Shown here in pieces: positions 46,552 through 56,199 of a stretch of 64,000 nt of DNA. The DNA comes from Streptomyces sp. NBC_01267 (lineage in GTDB: Bacteria; Actinomycetota; Actinomycetes; Streptomycetales; Streptomycetaceae), in NCBI RefSeq assembly GCF_036241575.1, contig NZ_CP108455.1, positions 2,308,501-2,372,500 of the forward strand, given 5' to 3'. The translations under genes and the position numbers were made by a program. The stretch's first letter is position 1; each line of letters opens with the position of its first letter. Under the pieces are notes generated by a model, which was not told the DNA's origin, made no database searches, and saw only the letters and a list, made by a program, of their open reading frames with translations.

Positions 46552-47970
46552 ATGGCGATCGATACCTCAACCGCACCCGCTCCGACTTCCGCCCCACCCG
46601 CCGACGAACGGCTCTCCGGCCGGGCCAAGCTCGTCCTGCTCGTCCTGTGCGCGGCCCAGTTCATGGTGGCGCTCGACTTCTCCGTACTGAACGTGGCGCT
46701 CCCCGTACTCGGCAAGGACCTGGGCATGACCCGGGCCGGACTCCAGTGGGCCGTCACCGCGTTCGCACTGCCCTCCGGCGGCTTTCTGCTGCTCTTCGGC
46801 CGGATAGCCGACCTGTTCGGCAGGCGCAAGCTGTTCCTCACCGGCCTCGCCGTCTTCGGCTCCGCCTCACTGATCGCGACGTTCGCCTGGAACCAGGAGA
46901 TCTTCCTCACCGGGCGGGCCCTGCAGGGACTGGGCGCGGCCGTCGTCGTCCCGACCGGGATGTCCCTGCTGACCACCACCTTCCCCGAGGGCCCGCAGCG
47001 CGACCGGGCGCTGGGTATCAGCGGCACGCTGCTCTCGCTCGGGTTCACCGTCGGCATGGTGCTCGGCGGAGTGATGACGGACACCCTGGGCTGGCGCTCG
47101 ACCATGGGGCTGCTGGGCGGGGCAGCGGTGATCGTGCTCGCCCTGGCACCGGGCCTGCTCACCGAGTCGCGCCACCCGGAACGGCCGCGCCTCGACGTCC
47201 CCGGGGCGGTGACCGTCACCGGCGGACTGCTCGCGATGATCTACGCCCTGTCGACGGCGGCCCAGCGCGGCTTCGGCCACCCGGACGTCCTGGTGTCGCT
47301 GGTCCTGGGCATCGCACTGCTGGCCGCCTTCGTGACCGTCGAGTCCCGCGCCGAGGCCCCGCTGGTGTCGCTGCCGATGCTGAAGCGCCGCACGGTGGCC
47401 TGGGGCAACCTGGGCGGGCTCGTCACCTTCTCGATGATGTCGACCGTGGTCTTCGTCCTGACCCTGTACTTCCAGGAGGTCCTGCACCTGTCCAGCTTCC
47501 GGACGGGACTGGTCTTCGGTGTCCAGGGCGTGGCGTCCGTCTTCGCCGGAATGGCCGCCCCGAAGGTCATCGGCCGGTGGGGCGCCCGCCGGGTGCTGGT
47601 CGGCTCGCTGCTCGCCCAGGGGCTGCTCACCGCCACGATGCTCGAGCTCGGCGCCACCTCAGGAGTCTGGCTGGCCACGGTCGCCGTCTCGGTGGCCAGC
47701 ACGGCCCACCTCGGCGCGATCGTCTCGTACGGGCTGACCGTCACCTCGGGCGTCCCGGACGCCGAACAGGGCCTGGCCACCGGCCTGGTCACCACCACCC
47801 AGCAGGTCGGCATGACCGTCGGCATCCCGCTGCTGGGGGTGCTGGCCACCACCCGCACCGACCTCTTCGGCGGCGTGCGGACCGTACTGGGTATCGGCGC
47901 GGCGATCCTGGTCGGGACCGCGGTGCTGGTGGCGGTGGGTCTCGGCCGTGGCCGCGACCGCACCGCGTAG
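46552..47970 (+). CDS. MFS drug exporter, EmrB/QacA type (14 TM)
   Basis: The 472-residue transporter has the DHA2-family motif LDFSVLNVALPVLGKDLG near residue 40, motif A GRIADLFGRRK near 87, and motif C LGFTVGMVLGGVM near 165, with about 14 hydrophobic segments. It should expel drugs or metabolites by proton exchange. The start at 46552 opens on the N-terminal soluble segment; the longer frame upstream lies antisense to the regulator. Confidence 0.92.
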   Translation: MAIDTSTAPAPTSAPPADERLSGRAKLVLLVLCAAQFMVALDFSVLNVALPVLGKDLGMTRAGLQWAVTAFALPSGGFLLLFGRIADLFGRRKLFLTGLAVFGSASLIATFAWNQEIFLTGRALQGLGAAVVVPTGMSLLTTTFPEGPQRDRALGISGTLLSLGFTVGMVLGGVMTDTLGWRSTMGLLGGAAVIVLALAPGLLTESRHPERPRLDVPGAVTVTGGLLAMIYALSTAAQRGFGHPDVLVSLVLGIALLAAFVTVESRAEAPLVSLPMLKRRTVAWGNLGGLVTFSMMSTVVFVLTLYFQEVLHLSSFRTGLVFGVQGVASVFAGMAAPKVIGRWGARRVLVGSLLAQGLLTATMLELGATSGVWLATVAVSVASTAHLGAIVSYGLTVTSGVPDAEQGLATGLVTTTQQVGMTVGIPLLGVLATTRTDLFGGVRTVLGIGAAILVGTAVLVAVGLGRGRDRTA

Positions 47971-47992
47971 GCGGCGTCCCGGCCGGGCGCGG

Positions 47993-48346
47993 TCAGGCCC
48001 GGTCGAGCCGCAGGCGCTCCGCCTTCGGCAGACCGGCCACCACCAGGTCGTACGAATCCTCGATGAGCTCACGGATCTGACGGTCGGGCAGCGGCCCGAC
48101 CGTCACCGTGTTCCAGTGGCGCTTGTTGAGATGCCAGCCGGGGACGATCTCCTCGTACTCGGCGCGCAGCCGGACCGCCTCGTCCGGGTCGCACTTGAGG
48201 GAGATCTGCAGGGGCTCGCCGTCCAGCTGGCTGAGCCCGAAGACCTTCCCGCACACCTTGAACACCGAGGTCTCCGGACCGAACGGGAACTCCTCGGCCG
48301 ACGCGTTGAATTCCAGGCAGAACGCCCTGAGTTCCTGCGGTGTCAT
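47993..48346 (-). CDS. MmcQ/YjbR family protein
   Basis: The 117-residue protein has ETSVFKVCGKVFGL, LQISLKCDPDEA and WNTVTVG, typical of the MmcQ/YjbR fold (CyaY-like DNA-binding family). Its ATG overlaps the stop of the CorC-type gene by four bases, so it ends that operon. The molecular role is not known. Confidence 0.88.
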   Translation of the reverse strand: MTPQELRAFCLEFNASAEEFPFGPETSVFKVCGKVFGLSQLDGEPLQISLKCDPDEAVRLRAEYEEIVPGWHLNKRHWNTVTVGPLPDRQIRELIEDSYDLVVAGLPKAERLRLDRA

Positions 48347-49632
48347 TCCGCTGTCTCCTCCGCTTCGACCGGCTCGGCCAGCACGGTCACGATCTTGTTC
48401 CGGCGGCCCGCCGGGGATTCCGCCGTGAGGCGCAGCCGCCGGCCGTCCGGAAGGTCCACGACCGCCGAGGCGCCCGCGATCGGGACCCGGCCCAGAGCCT
48501 TGGCGAGCAGACCGCCGACGGTCTCCACGTCCTCGTCGTCGAACTCGTCGAGTCCGTAGAGCTCCCCCAGGTCGTCGATGTCGAGCCTGGCGGTGACCCG
48601 GAAACGGCCCTCGCCCAACGACTCCACCTGCGGCAGTTCACGGTCGTACTCGTCGGTGATCTCGCCGACGATCTCTTCGAGGATGTCCTCGATGGTGACG
48701 ATGCCGGCCGTGCCGCCGTACTCGTCGACGACCACAGCGACGTGGTTGCGGTCCTGCTGCATCTCGCGCAGCAGGTCCCCGGCGTTCTTGGTGTCCGGCA
48801 CGAAGACCGCGGAACGCATCGCCGTGGGGACCGGATCGGTCTCCGTGTCACGGCTGATGTGGGTCTTCCTGACCAGGTCCTTGAGGTACACGACGCCGAC
48901 GATGTCGTCCTCGTTCTCCCCGGTCACCGGGATCCGCGAGAAACCGGAGCGCAGCGCCAGCGTGGTGGCCTGGCGGATCGTCTTGGAACGCTCGATGCAG
49001 ACCAGGTCCGTGCGCGGGACCATCACCTCGCGTACGAGGGTGTCGCCCAGCTCGAAGACGGAGTGCACCATCCGGCGCTCCTCGTCCTCGATGAGCGACT
49101 CCTGCTCGGCGAGGTCGACCATGGCGCGCAGCTCCGCCTCGGACGCGAACGGGCCCTTGCGGAAGCCCTTTCCGGGGGTCAGCGCGTTACCGATGAGGAT
49201 CAGCAGCTGCGGGACGGGGCCCATCACCCGGGCCAGCGGCAGCAGGACGTACGCCGCCGCGGTGGCCGTGTTGAGCGGGTGCTGGCGGCCGATGGTGCGC
49301 GGCGAGACCCCGACCGCGACATAGCTGACCAGGACCATCACACCGATGGCCAGGGCCAGCGCCTGCCAGGTCTCGCTCAGCTCCCGCAGACAGACGTAGG
49401 TGACGAGGGAGCCGGCCGCCATCTCGCAGGCGACCCGCACGAGCAGCGCCACGTTCAGGTACCGGGTCGGGTCCTCGGCGATCTGTGCCAGCTTGTCACT
49501 GCCACGCCGCCCCGACCGTACGGCCTCGGCGGCCCGGAAACTCGATGTGCGGGCGATGCCCGTCTCGGCGCAGGCCGCCAGCCAGGCGACGACGACCAAC
49601 GCGACCGCGCCGACGATCAGTTGGACCGTCAT
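48343..49632 (-). CDS. CNNM/CorC-type membrane protein with CBS domains
   Basis: The 429-residue protein has an N-terminal DUF21/CNNM membrane domain with about four segments, a tandem CBS pair ([11 protein letters not shown] and [20 protein letters not shown]), and a C-terminal CorC/HlyC transporter-associated domain. Bacterial members are linked to magnesium or cobalt efflux; the hemolysin name is historical. It overlaps ybeY by four bases, as is common in actinobacteria. Confidence 0.93.
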   Translation of the reverse strand: MTVQLIVGAVALVVVAWLAACAETGIARTSSFRAAEAVRSGRRGSDKLAQIAEDPTRYLNVALLVRVACEMAAGSLVTYVCLRELSETWQALALAIGVMVLVSYVAVGVSPRTIGRQHPLNTATAAAYVLLPLARVMGPVPQLLILIGNALTPGKGFRKGPFASEAELRAMVDLAEQESLIEDEERRMVHSVFELGDTLVREVMVPRTDLVCIERSKTIRQATTLALRSGFSRIPVTGENEDDIVGVVYLKDLVRKTHISRDTETDPVPTAMRSAVFVPDTKNAGDLLREMQQDRNHVAVVVDEYGGTAGIVTIEDILEEIVGEITDEYDRELPQVESLGEGRFRVTARLDIDDLGELYGLDEFDDEDVETVGGLLAKALGRVPIAGASAVVDLPDGRRLRLTAESPAGRRNKIVTVLAEPVEAEETAE

Positions 49633-50126
49633 GAGACGGTCGGCGCCGGGGAGGGACCTGTCTGCCCCTTCTCCGCCCGCCAGCCGTCGACGATCGCCGC
49701 CTGGAGGCCGAACATCTCGGCCTTCTCGTCGGGCTCCTCGTGGTCGTACCCCAGCAGATGCAGCACTCCGTGGACGGTGAGGAGCTGGAGCTCCTCGTCC
49801 ATGGAGTGCTGCGTCGGGGCGTCCTCGCCCTGCTGCTTGGCGACCTCGGGGCAGAGCACGATGTCACCGAGGAGGCCCTGCGGGGGCTCCTCGTCGTCCT
49901 TGGCCGGCGGACGGAGCTCGTCCATCGGGAAGGACATGACATCGGTGGGACCCGGCAGGTCCATCCACTGGATGTGCAGCTGCTCCATGGCGTCGGTGTC
50001 CACGACGATCACCGAGAGCTCGGAGAGCGGGTGGATCCGCATCCTGGTGAGGGCGTAGCGGGCGATGTCGAGGATCGCCTGCTCGTCGACCTCGGTTCCG
50101 GACTCGTTGTTGACGTCGATCGACAT
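49629..50126 (-). CDS. ybeY: Endoribonuclease YbeY
   Basis: The 165-residue protein has the metal motif [11 protein letters not shown], with three His, and the conserved [10 protein letters not shown]. It is involved in 16S rRNA 3'-end processing and ribosome quality control. It lies 12 bases after phoH and overlaps the CorC-type gene. Confidence 0.95.
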   Translation of the reverse strand: MSIDVNNESGTEVDEQAILDIARYALTRMRIHPLSELSVIVVDTDAMEQLHIQWMDLPGPTDVMSFPMDELRPPAKDDEEPPQGLLGDIVLCPEVAKQQGEDAPTQHSMDEELQLLTVHGVLHLLGYDHEEPDEKAEMFGLQAAIVDGWRAEKGQTGPSPAPTVS

Positions 50127-50138
50127 GGTGCTTGTGTG

Positions 50139-52235
50139 CTACTTCCCGTGAGGTGCGCTCTGGCCGTCGTACTTCTCGTATGCGTCGACGATACGGCCGA
50201 CGAGCTTGTGCCGGACGACATCCTCGGAGGTGAGCCGGGAGAAGTGCACGTCGTCGATGCCTTCCAGGATGTCCTGCACCTGCCGGAGCCCGCTCTTGGT
50301 ACCGGACGGCAGGTCGACCTGGGTGACGTCACCGGTGACGACGATCTTCGAGTCGAAGCCGAGCCGGGTCAGGAACATCTTCATCTGCTCGGCGCTGGTG
50401 TTCTGCGCCTCGTCGAGGATGATGAACGCGTCGTTGAGGGTGTTGTGGGTCAGCAGGTAGTCCTGGGTGACGTACAGCGAGTCCTCGGCCGCGACCTGGA
50501 TGCACACCGCCTCTTCGGTGCCCGCGGGTTCGATGCTGTCGATGAAGCGCATCGGGCGGCCTCCGCCTCCTGCGGCGAGGTACTTCTCGCGCTTGCGGGC
50601 GAGCCTGAAGGGCTCGATACCGTCCGGAAGCCTGATGTCGACGACATGCGCGTCATAGCGGTGCGGGACATCACGCCCCTGCGCCCTGCCGAGTGTACGG
50701 CCTTCCGCAGCCCTGCGCCGGGTGTAGGCCACGCCGCCCAGCGACCGGACCAGCGCGATGACGTCGTCACGCAGCGCGATCGATGTCGTCGTGTACTGGA
50801 TGCGGCATGTCCGGTCGGCCTGGGTCACCGGTCCCCCGTCGGAGTCCAGCAGCCCCTGGAGCAGGGCCAGTCGGACGTCCGCAGCGTTGTGGAGATAGCC
50901 GTCCGGAACGAACTTCGCATGGGACTTGGTGCCGAGCAGATCGAGGGCGCGGAGAGCTCCCGTGACGGGATTCTCCAGCGTGATGACATCGCCGGCTGCG
51001 CTCACCCGGTTCAGGACGTAGTCGCACCGGTCCTTGTGCCGCGCCTTGACGCCGGGCAGCGCCAGCTCCAGCGCGGAAGCGAGTTCCGGGTCGTTGGTGG
51101 AGAAGGAAGGCGTGGTGGCACCGGTCAGGCAGCCGTCGCCGAGCAGCAGCCCAAGGGCGTACGGGTCCATGGGGACCTCGCGGCGGGGATAACTGACGGG
51201 CGCCGTGAGCATCGGAAGTTCGTAGCGGCGGGCATGCGCGGCACGGAGGTTGCCGATCATGTCCTTGGTCTCCAGGACCCGCCACGGTTTGTCGCGACGC
51301 TTGTCCGAAGCCGTACGGACGGTCCACAGGTGCTCGCCGCAGCAGAGCGTCCAGGAGCCGTCCTGGGCGGTCACGCGGTAGATGTCCTTCTTGCCCTGCG
51401 GGTACACACCGAGGACCGGGGTCGGCTCGCCGTTGGAGCCGACGACGAGGTCGCCCACCTTCAGGTCACCGATCGGGCGCCAGCCGTCCGGCGTCAGGAC
51501 GGTGGTGAATGTTGGTTGCGCTCTGCCACGCATGTATGCCAGCGGCGCCACCTCGATCGTCCCCGCCGCCATCAGCCGCGGGATCGAGTCCGGGTCCAGC
51601 ATGTCGTGCAGCGCGTCGTAGAGCGGGCGCAGATACGGGTCGATCTTGTCGAAGAGTGTGCCCGGAAGGAAGCCGAGACGCTCGCCCGCCTCGACGGCGG
51701 GCCTGGTCAGGATGATGCGGCTGACCTGCTTGGACTGGAGGGCCTGCACCGCCTTGGCCATCGCGAGGTAGGTCTTGCCGGTGCCTGCCGGGCCGATGCC
51801 GAACACGATGGTGTTCTTGTCGATCGCGTCGACATACCGCTTCTGGTTGAGCGTCTTGGGGCGGATCGTGCGGCCCCGGCTGGAGAGGATGTTCTGCGTG
51901 AGCACCTCGGCCGGTGTCTCGCCGCCCGGCTCTCCGTCGCCGTTCCCGTTGGCCCGGAGCATGGCGATCGAGCGTTCCACAGCGTCCTCCGTCATCGGCT
52001 GCCCGGTGCGGAGCACCAGCATCATCTCGTCGAACAGGCGCTGGATCAGGGCGACATCGGCCACCGATCCCGTGGCGCTGATCTCATTGCCCCGGACATG
52101 GATGTCGGCCGCCGGGAACGCCGTTTCGATCACGCGCAGCAGCGAGTCGCCCGATCCCAGGAGCATCACCATCGGGTGTGCTGCCGGAACACTGATGTGG
52201 GCACGCGCCTGCGGCTGTGTGGGTGTCTGAGTCAT
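50139..52235 (-). CDS. phoH: PhoH-like ATPase interrupted by an intein
   Basis: The precursor has 698 residues; the spliced PhoH would have 338, a normal length. The N-extein carries a KH-like start (VIETAFPAADIHVRGNEI) and Walker A GIGPAGTGKT, the C-extein carries Walker B FIILDEAQN and the late VVTGDVTQVDLP. The intein sits between YMRGR and TLNDAFIILDEAQ, a very conserved spot just before Walker B, so splicing is needed for activity. PhoH proteins are RNA-linked ATPases; this one is in an operon with ybeY and the CorC-type gene. The ATG at 52233-52235 is preferred over 52307. Confidence 0.96.
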   Translation of the reverse strand: MTQTPTQPQARAHISVPAAHPMVMLLGSGDSLLRVIETAFPAADIHVRGNEISATGSVADVALIQRLFDEMMLVLRTGQPMTEDAVERSIAMLRANGNGDGEPGGETPAEVLTQNILSSRGRTIRPKTLNQKRYVDAIDKNTIVFGIGPAGTGKTYLAMAKAVQALQSKQVSRIILTRPAVEAGERLGFLPGTLFDKIDPYLRPLYDALHDMLDPDSIPRLMAAGTIEVAPLAYMRGRAQPTFTTVLTPDGWRPIGDLKVGDLVVGSNGEPTPVLGVYPQGKKDIYRVTAQDGSWTLCCGEHLWTVRTASDKRRDKPWRVLETKDMIGNLRAAHARRYELPMLTAPVSYPRREVPMDPYALGLLLGDGCLTGATTPSFSTNDPELASALELALPGVKARHKDRCDYVLNRVSAAGDVITLENPVTGALRALDLLGTKSHAKFVPDGYLHNAADVRLALLQGLLDSDGGPVTQADRTCRIQYTTTSIALRDDVIALVRSLGGVAYTRRRAAEGRTLGRAQGRDVPHRYDAHVVDIRLPDGIEPFRLARKREKYLAAGGGGRPMRFIDSIEPAGTEEAVCIQVAAEDSLYVTQDYLLTHNTLNDAFIILDEAQNTSAEQMKMFLTRLGFDSKIVVTGDVTQVDLPSGTKSGLRQVQDILEGIDDVHFSRLTSEDVVRHKLVGRIVDAYEKYDGQSAPHGK
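50442..51521 (-). other. Intein with class 3 features and LAGLIDADG endonuclease
   Basis: This 360-residue in-frame insertion starts with Ala (AQPTFTTVLTPDGW) where most inteins have Cys or Ser, and ends with His-Asn before Thr. The three residues that define class 3 inteins are present: Trp66 in CGEHLWTV (block B), Cys340 in AVCIQVAAEDSLYV (block F), and Thr at the +1 position. In this class the block F Cys makes the first attack. Two dodecapeptide motifs of a homing endonuclease are visible: LGLLLGDGCL near 123 and LLQGLLDSDGG near 220; their acidic residues are intact, so homing may be active. Confidence 0.92.
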
Positions 52236-52374
52236 GGGCCGGCCCTCGGGCCTGCGCATACCTCCCGTTGCAGGGTTCTCGCTGCTCGACAACCTCTGGA
52301 TCTCCAAGCCTACGACTCCGCACCGACAACACCGAGGGCTTTTACACCCGTGAGGGGTGCGGGACAGGCTGCGT

Positions 52375-53463
52375 TCACGGTGTGCGGAAGCCGATCGTCG
52401 GTACGGCCCTGCGCAGCGGCCAGGGGCGGGCCGCCGCGGGCAGCAGTTCCTCCAGGAACGCGTAGCGGCGCAGCGCCGCCGGGTCCTGGTCGTCGTAGGT
52501 CCGCACCTGCTGCCACCAGGCGGCGATCTCGGACCAGCCGGGCGCCGAGAGCGAACCGCCGAACTCCTGCACCGAGAGGGCGGCGGTCAGTCCGGCGAAG
52601 GCGAGGCGGTCGGCGAGGGGCCAGTTCGCCAGGGTGCCGGTGACGAAGCCCGCGACGAACACGTCGCCCGCGCCCGTCGGGTCGAGCGCCGCCACTTCGA
52701 TGGCGGGCACCGAGGCGGCCTCGCCGGTCGAGCCGTCGACGGCGTACGCACCCTCGGCGCCGAGGGTGACCACCGCCAGCGGGACCTTCTCGGCGAGGGC
52801 GTGCGCCGCCGCGCGCGGGCAGTCGGTGCGGGTGTAGCGCATCGCCTCCTCCGCGTTGGGCAGGAACGCCTCGCAGTGCTCCAGGTCGGCGAGACCCGCC
52901 AGGTCCCAGCGTCCGGTCTCGTCCCAGCCGACGTCGGCGAAGATCTTGGTGCCGCGGTTCGCCGCGTGCAGCACCCATTCCTCGCGGCTGCCGGGTCCCA
53001 GCGAGGCGACGGCGGCGCGGGCCAGCGGTGGGCAGTTGGGGTACGAGCTGGAGGGCGGCGGCGCCTCGTGGCCGTGCGAGACCATCGTGCGCTCGCCCTC
53101 GTACGCCATGGAGACGGTGACCGGCGAGTGCCAGCCGGGCACCGTGTGGGAGCGCGAGAGGTCGATCTGTTCGCCCTGTTCCAGGGCGTCCCAGCAGTAC
53201 TCCCCGTAGTGGTCGTCGCCGAAGGCGGCGGCGAGCGAGGTGCGCAGCCCCAGCCGGGCCAGCGCGGTGGCCATGTTGGCCACCCCGCCGGGGCTCGACC
53301 CCATCCCGCGCGCCCAGGACTCGGTGCCGCGCACCGGTGCGCTGTCCAGGCCGGTGAAGATGATGTCGAGGAAGACCGTGCCGGTGAGGAACACGTCGCA
53401 GTCGGGGTCCTGGGGGGCGCGCAGCCCGTCCAGCGGGTCGAGAGTCTTGTTGTCGTGGACCAC
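52375..53463 (-). CDS. PfkB-family carbohydrate kinase
   Basis: The 362-residue kinase has the PfkB signature 1 region GGVANMATALARLGL near residue 59 and signature 2 DPTGAGDVFVAGF near 264, with the catalytic Asp in GAGD. It phosphorylates a sugar or related substrate. The neighbours downstream of its promoter side are glucarate catabolism genes in the same direction, so a sugar-acid-related substrate is possible. The start is GTG at 53461-53463. Confidence 0.88.
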   Translation of the reverse strand: MVHDNKTLDPLDGLRAPQDPDCDVFLTGTVFLDIIFTGLDSAPVRGTESWARGMGSSPGGVANMATALARLGLRTSLAAAFGDDHYGEYCWDALEQGEQIDLSRSHTVPGWHSPVTVSMAYEGERTMVSHGHEAPPPSSSYPNCPPLARAAVASLGPGSREEWVLHAANRGTKIFADVGWDETGRWDLAGLADLEHCEAFLPNAEEAMRYTRTDCPRAAAHALAEKVPLAVVTLGAEGAYAVDGSTGEAASVPAIEVAALDPTGAGDVFVAGFVTGTLANWPLADRLAFAGLTAALSVQEFGGSLSAPGWSEIAAWWQQVRTYDDQDPAALRRYAFLEELLPAAARPWPLRRAVPTIGFRTP

Positions 53464-53524
53464 CGTGCGCTCCCCGGTTGCAGTGCGATCCGGCCAGTCT
53501 GCCCGATCATGCCGCGGGGTGCGG

Positions 53525-54913
53525 CTACCAGCGCGGCAGTGCCGGACTCGTCCAGTTCTCGTACCCCTCGGCCTTGCGCATCGCGGCGGCGTCGTCGCGG
53601 TCGCGCATCGTGCCGTCGTCGTCGAGCCAGCGCCGGTGGAGTTCCGCGAGCCGGTCCCGGTCGAGTTCCACGCCGAGGCCGGGGGCGTCGGAGACCGGGA
53701 GGTGGCCGTCGGTGAAGACGTGGCGGGTGGTGATCACGTCGTCGGTCTGCCAGGGGTAGTGGCTGTCGCAGGCGTAGTCCAGGTTGGGGACGGTGGCGGC
53801 GACGTGGGTCATCGCGGCGAGGCTGATGCCCAGGTGGGTGTTGGAGTGCATGGAGAGTCCGACGCCGAACGTGCGGCAGATCGCGGCCAGTTCGCGGGTG
53901 GCGCGCAGTCCGCCCCAGTAGTGGTGGTCGGAGAGGACGACCTGGACGGCGTCCGTGCGGAAGGCCTCGCGGATCTCCCCGACCGTCGTCACGCACATGT
54001 TGGTGGCGAGCGGCACGTCGGTCCCGGCGGAGACCGTGGCCATGTCCGGTGTTCCGGTGGCCGGGTCCTCCAGGTACTCCAGTACGCCGGCGAGCTCGGC
54101 GGCGACCTTCAGCGAGGTCTCCGGTGTCCAGCCGCCGTTGGGGTCGAGACGCAGCGGGTGGCCGGGGAACGCTTCGGCCAGGGCCTGTACGGCGGCGATC
54201 TCCTGGTCCGGCGGGAAGACGCCGCCCTTGAGCTTGAAGGAGGTGAAGCCGTGGTCGTCGACGAAGCGCCTGGCCTGCGCGACGATGCCCGCGGGGTCGA
54301 CCGCCTCGCCCCAGGTATCGGGCTCCCCGGCGCCGTCCGGGTGTGCGGCCCAGCGGTAGAAGAGGTAGGCGCTGTACTCGACGGTGTCCCGCACCTTGCC
54401 GCCGAGCAGCGCGTGCACGGGCAGGCCGCGGACCTTGCCCAGGGCGTCCAGGCAGGCCACTTCGAAGGCGGAGTAGACCGACAGCCGGAGTTTGTCGGCG
54501 GTCTGTACGCCGCGCAGCCCGCCGACGTCGACGGCGTTCTCCACCTGGGTGTCGTCGATGCCGACCTGCTGGGCGAGGGCGGCGATGCCGTTGAGGTCGT
54601 ACAGGGAGCGGCCGGGCAGCAGTTCGGCGTAGGGGCGGGCGATGTCCAGGTACTTGGTGTCGCCGTAGGTCTCGCCGATGCCGGTGACGCCGTCCGCGGT
54701 GACGATCTCGACGACGAGCCGGGGGGTGTACGGCTGGTGCACGCCGTGCACGTTGAGCAGCGGCGGGTCCGCGATGAGGACGGGGGTGAGCCGGACCTCG
54801 GCGATCGTGAGCTCCGGCGCGGGCAGTGGGGACTCCTGGTGCGTCTGTCGCGTCGTCTGCCGGGGCATCTGCCGGGCCGTGCCGGCCGCCGTACCGGGTT
54901 CCTGCCGGTTCAT
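53525..54913 (-). CDS. Glucarate dehydratase, enolase superfamily
   Basis: The 462-residue enzyme is of the glucarate/galactarate dehydratase group: FTSFKLKGGVFPPDQE holds the catalytic KxK-type Lys, RLDPNGGWTPE is a metal site, and MHSNTHLGISLAA holds the catalytic His. It would turn D-glucarate into 5-dehydro-4-deoxy-glucarate. It overlaps the following-step gene by four bases, which supports the assignment. Confidence 0.93.
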   Translation of the reverse strand: MNRQEPGTAAGTARQMPRQTTRQTHQESPLPAPELTIAEVRLTPVLIADPPLLNVHGVHQPYTPRLVVEIVTADGVTGIGETYGDTKYLDIARPYAELLPGRSLYDLNGIAALAQQVGIDDTQVENAVDVGGLRGVQTADKLRLSVYSAFEVACLDALGKVRGLPVHALLGGKVRDTVEYSAYLFYRWAAHPDGAGEPDTWGEAVDPAGIVAQARRFVDDHGFTSFKLKGGVFPPDQEIAAVQALAEAFPGHPLRLDPNGGWTPETSLKVAAELAGVLEYLEDPATGTPDMATVSAGTDVPLATNMCVTTVGEIREAFRTDAVQVVLSDHHYWGGLRATRELAAICRTFGVGLSMHSNTHLGISLAAMTHVAATVPNLDYACDSHYPWQTDDVITTRHVFTDGHLPVSDAPGLGVELDRDRLAELHRRWLDDDGTMRDRDDAAAMRKAEGYENWTSPALPRW

Positions 54914-55863
54914 CGGGTGGCTCCTACGAGGTCGAGTCCGGTGGTGAGCAGTGCGTCCAGGGCCGCGAGGTCGTCGGGTCCGGGGTCGGTGAGCGGTGCG
55001 CGCACCGGTCCCACCCGGTGGCCGCGCAGCCGGGCCGCGGCCTTGACCAGTGAGACGGGGTAGCCGGGGACCCGGTCGCGGAGTTCGACGAGGGGGACGT
55101 AGAAGCCCCGCAGGAGCGCTTCCAGGCGGGTGCGGTCGTCGGCGTGCAGGGCGGTGAAGAAGGCGCCCGCGATCTCGGGGGCGAAGGCGTGCACGGCGGA
55201 GGAGTACGCGGACACCCCGACGGCGGCGTAGGCGCGGGCCTGGACCTCGGCGGTGGACGCGCCGTTGAAGAACAGGAAGCCGTCCGGCGCGGCGAGCGTC
55301 AGCCGCTGGAGCCGGTCGAGGTCGCTGTGTCCGTCCTTGAGTCCGATGACGCCGGGGATCGCGGCGATGCGGCGCACCGATTCGGCGGTGAAGGAGACCT
55401 GGCCGCGCTGGTAGGCGATGAGCGGCAGCGAGGTGCGGGCGGCGATCTGTTCCAGCTGGGCGACGAGGCCGTCCTGCGGGGCGGCGACGAGGTAGTGCGG
55501 CAGGACGAGGGCGGCGTCGGCGCCCGCCTGCTCGGCGATGCGGGCGAAGCGGGTGGCCTGCGCCCAGCCGTATCCGATGCCCGCGACGACGGGTATGCGT
55601 CCGGCGGCCACCTCGACGGTGGTGGTGACGACCTGGCGGTACTCGTCCTCGTCGAGCGAGAAGAACTCGCCGGTGCCGCAGGCGGGGAAGACGGCGCCGG
55701 GGGCGGCGGCCAACTGGCTCTCCAGGTAGGCCCGGTATCCGTCGAGGTCCAGCTCGCCGTCGGCGGTGAAGCTCGTCAGGGGGAAGGAGAGGACCCCTCG
55801 GGCCATGCCCTCTCGGATCCGGTCCACGATCGTTGTCTCTGCATGTAGACGTTGTTCATACAT
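54910..55863 (-). CDS. 5-dehydro-4-deoxyglucarate dehydratase
   Basis: The DapA-fold protein shows GVLSFPLTSF at the start, GTGEFFSLDEDEY, and Schiff-base Lys in VIGLKDGHSDLDR, matching KdgD enzymes that dehydrate and decarboxylate the glucarate dehydratase product to 2-oxoglutarate semialdehyde. The 5' end is uncertain: ATG 55861-55863 would be nearly leaderless from the promoter seen upstream, while GTG at 55825-55827 gives the family's usual N-terminal length. Either way the gene is first in the operon. Confidence 0.9.
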   Translation of the reverse strand: MYEQRLHAETTIVDRIREGMARGVLSFPLTSFTADGELDLDGYRAYLESQLAAAPGAVFPACGTGEFFSLDEDEYRQVVTTTVEVAAGRIPVVAGIGYGWAQATRFARIAEQAGADAALVLPHYLVAAPQDGLVAQLEQIAARTSLPLIAYQRGQVSFTAESVRRIAAIPGVIGLKDGHSDLDRLQRLTLAAPDGFLFFNGASTAEVQARAYAAVGVSAYSSAVHAFAPEIAGAFFTALHADDRTRLEALLRGFYVPLVELRDRVPGYPVSLVKAAARLRGHRVGPVRAPLTDPGPDDLAALDALLTTGLDLVGATR

Positions 55864-55900
55864 GGAGATGGACACTAGATACATGAACCAGAGGCGTCAA
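55842..55900 (-). promoter_or_regulatory. Promoter and operator of the glucarate operon
   Basis: On the leftward strand a -35 TTGACG (55895-55900) and a -10 TAGTGT (55872-55877) are 17 bases apart. A palindrome CATGTA-11 bases-TACATG spans 55842-55864, and ATACATG recurs at 55879-55885, exactly 21 bases from the copy at 55858-55864. This looks like a repressor site, possibly GntR-type as in other glucarate systems, covering the start region. Confidence 0.65.
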
Positions 55901-56199
55901 GGCGCCTGCGGTCAGGACGGCGACACGCCCGGCCCACGTCCGGGCTATCCCGAAGTCGACCGGCACCGGTCGACACCGACCGGCGCTGACCTGCGAAGAC
56001 GTACGAAATAGCCGCCCTAATGCCCGGACTTCCGGATCATAAACTTAAAGTGTTATAGATCACGGAGTGGCGGCTTTCGCGCGCCCTGCCCACTTGATAC
56101 AAATTGGCCGCGCGCTCCTGTCATCGACTCATCGACAGGGCGCCCACTTCCCCCATCTCTCCTGCCTGGTCACAGGCATGTCTTCTCCCTGGAACGCCC
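55864..56199. other. 336-base divergent intergenic region
   Basis: It separates the leftward glucarate operon from the rightward MFS gene. The left part holds the glucarate promoter. The 55990-56060 part is AT-rich and has TATAGAT at 56054-56060, a possible -10 for the MFS gene, without a good -35. No gene is supported. Confidence 0.45.
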
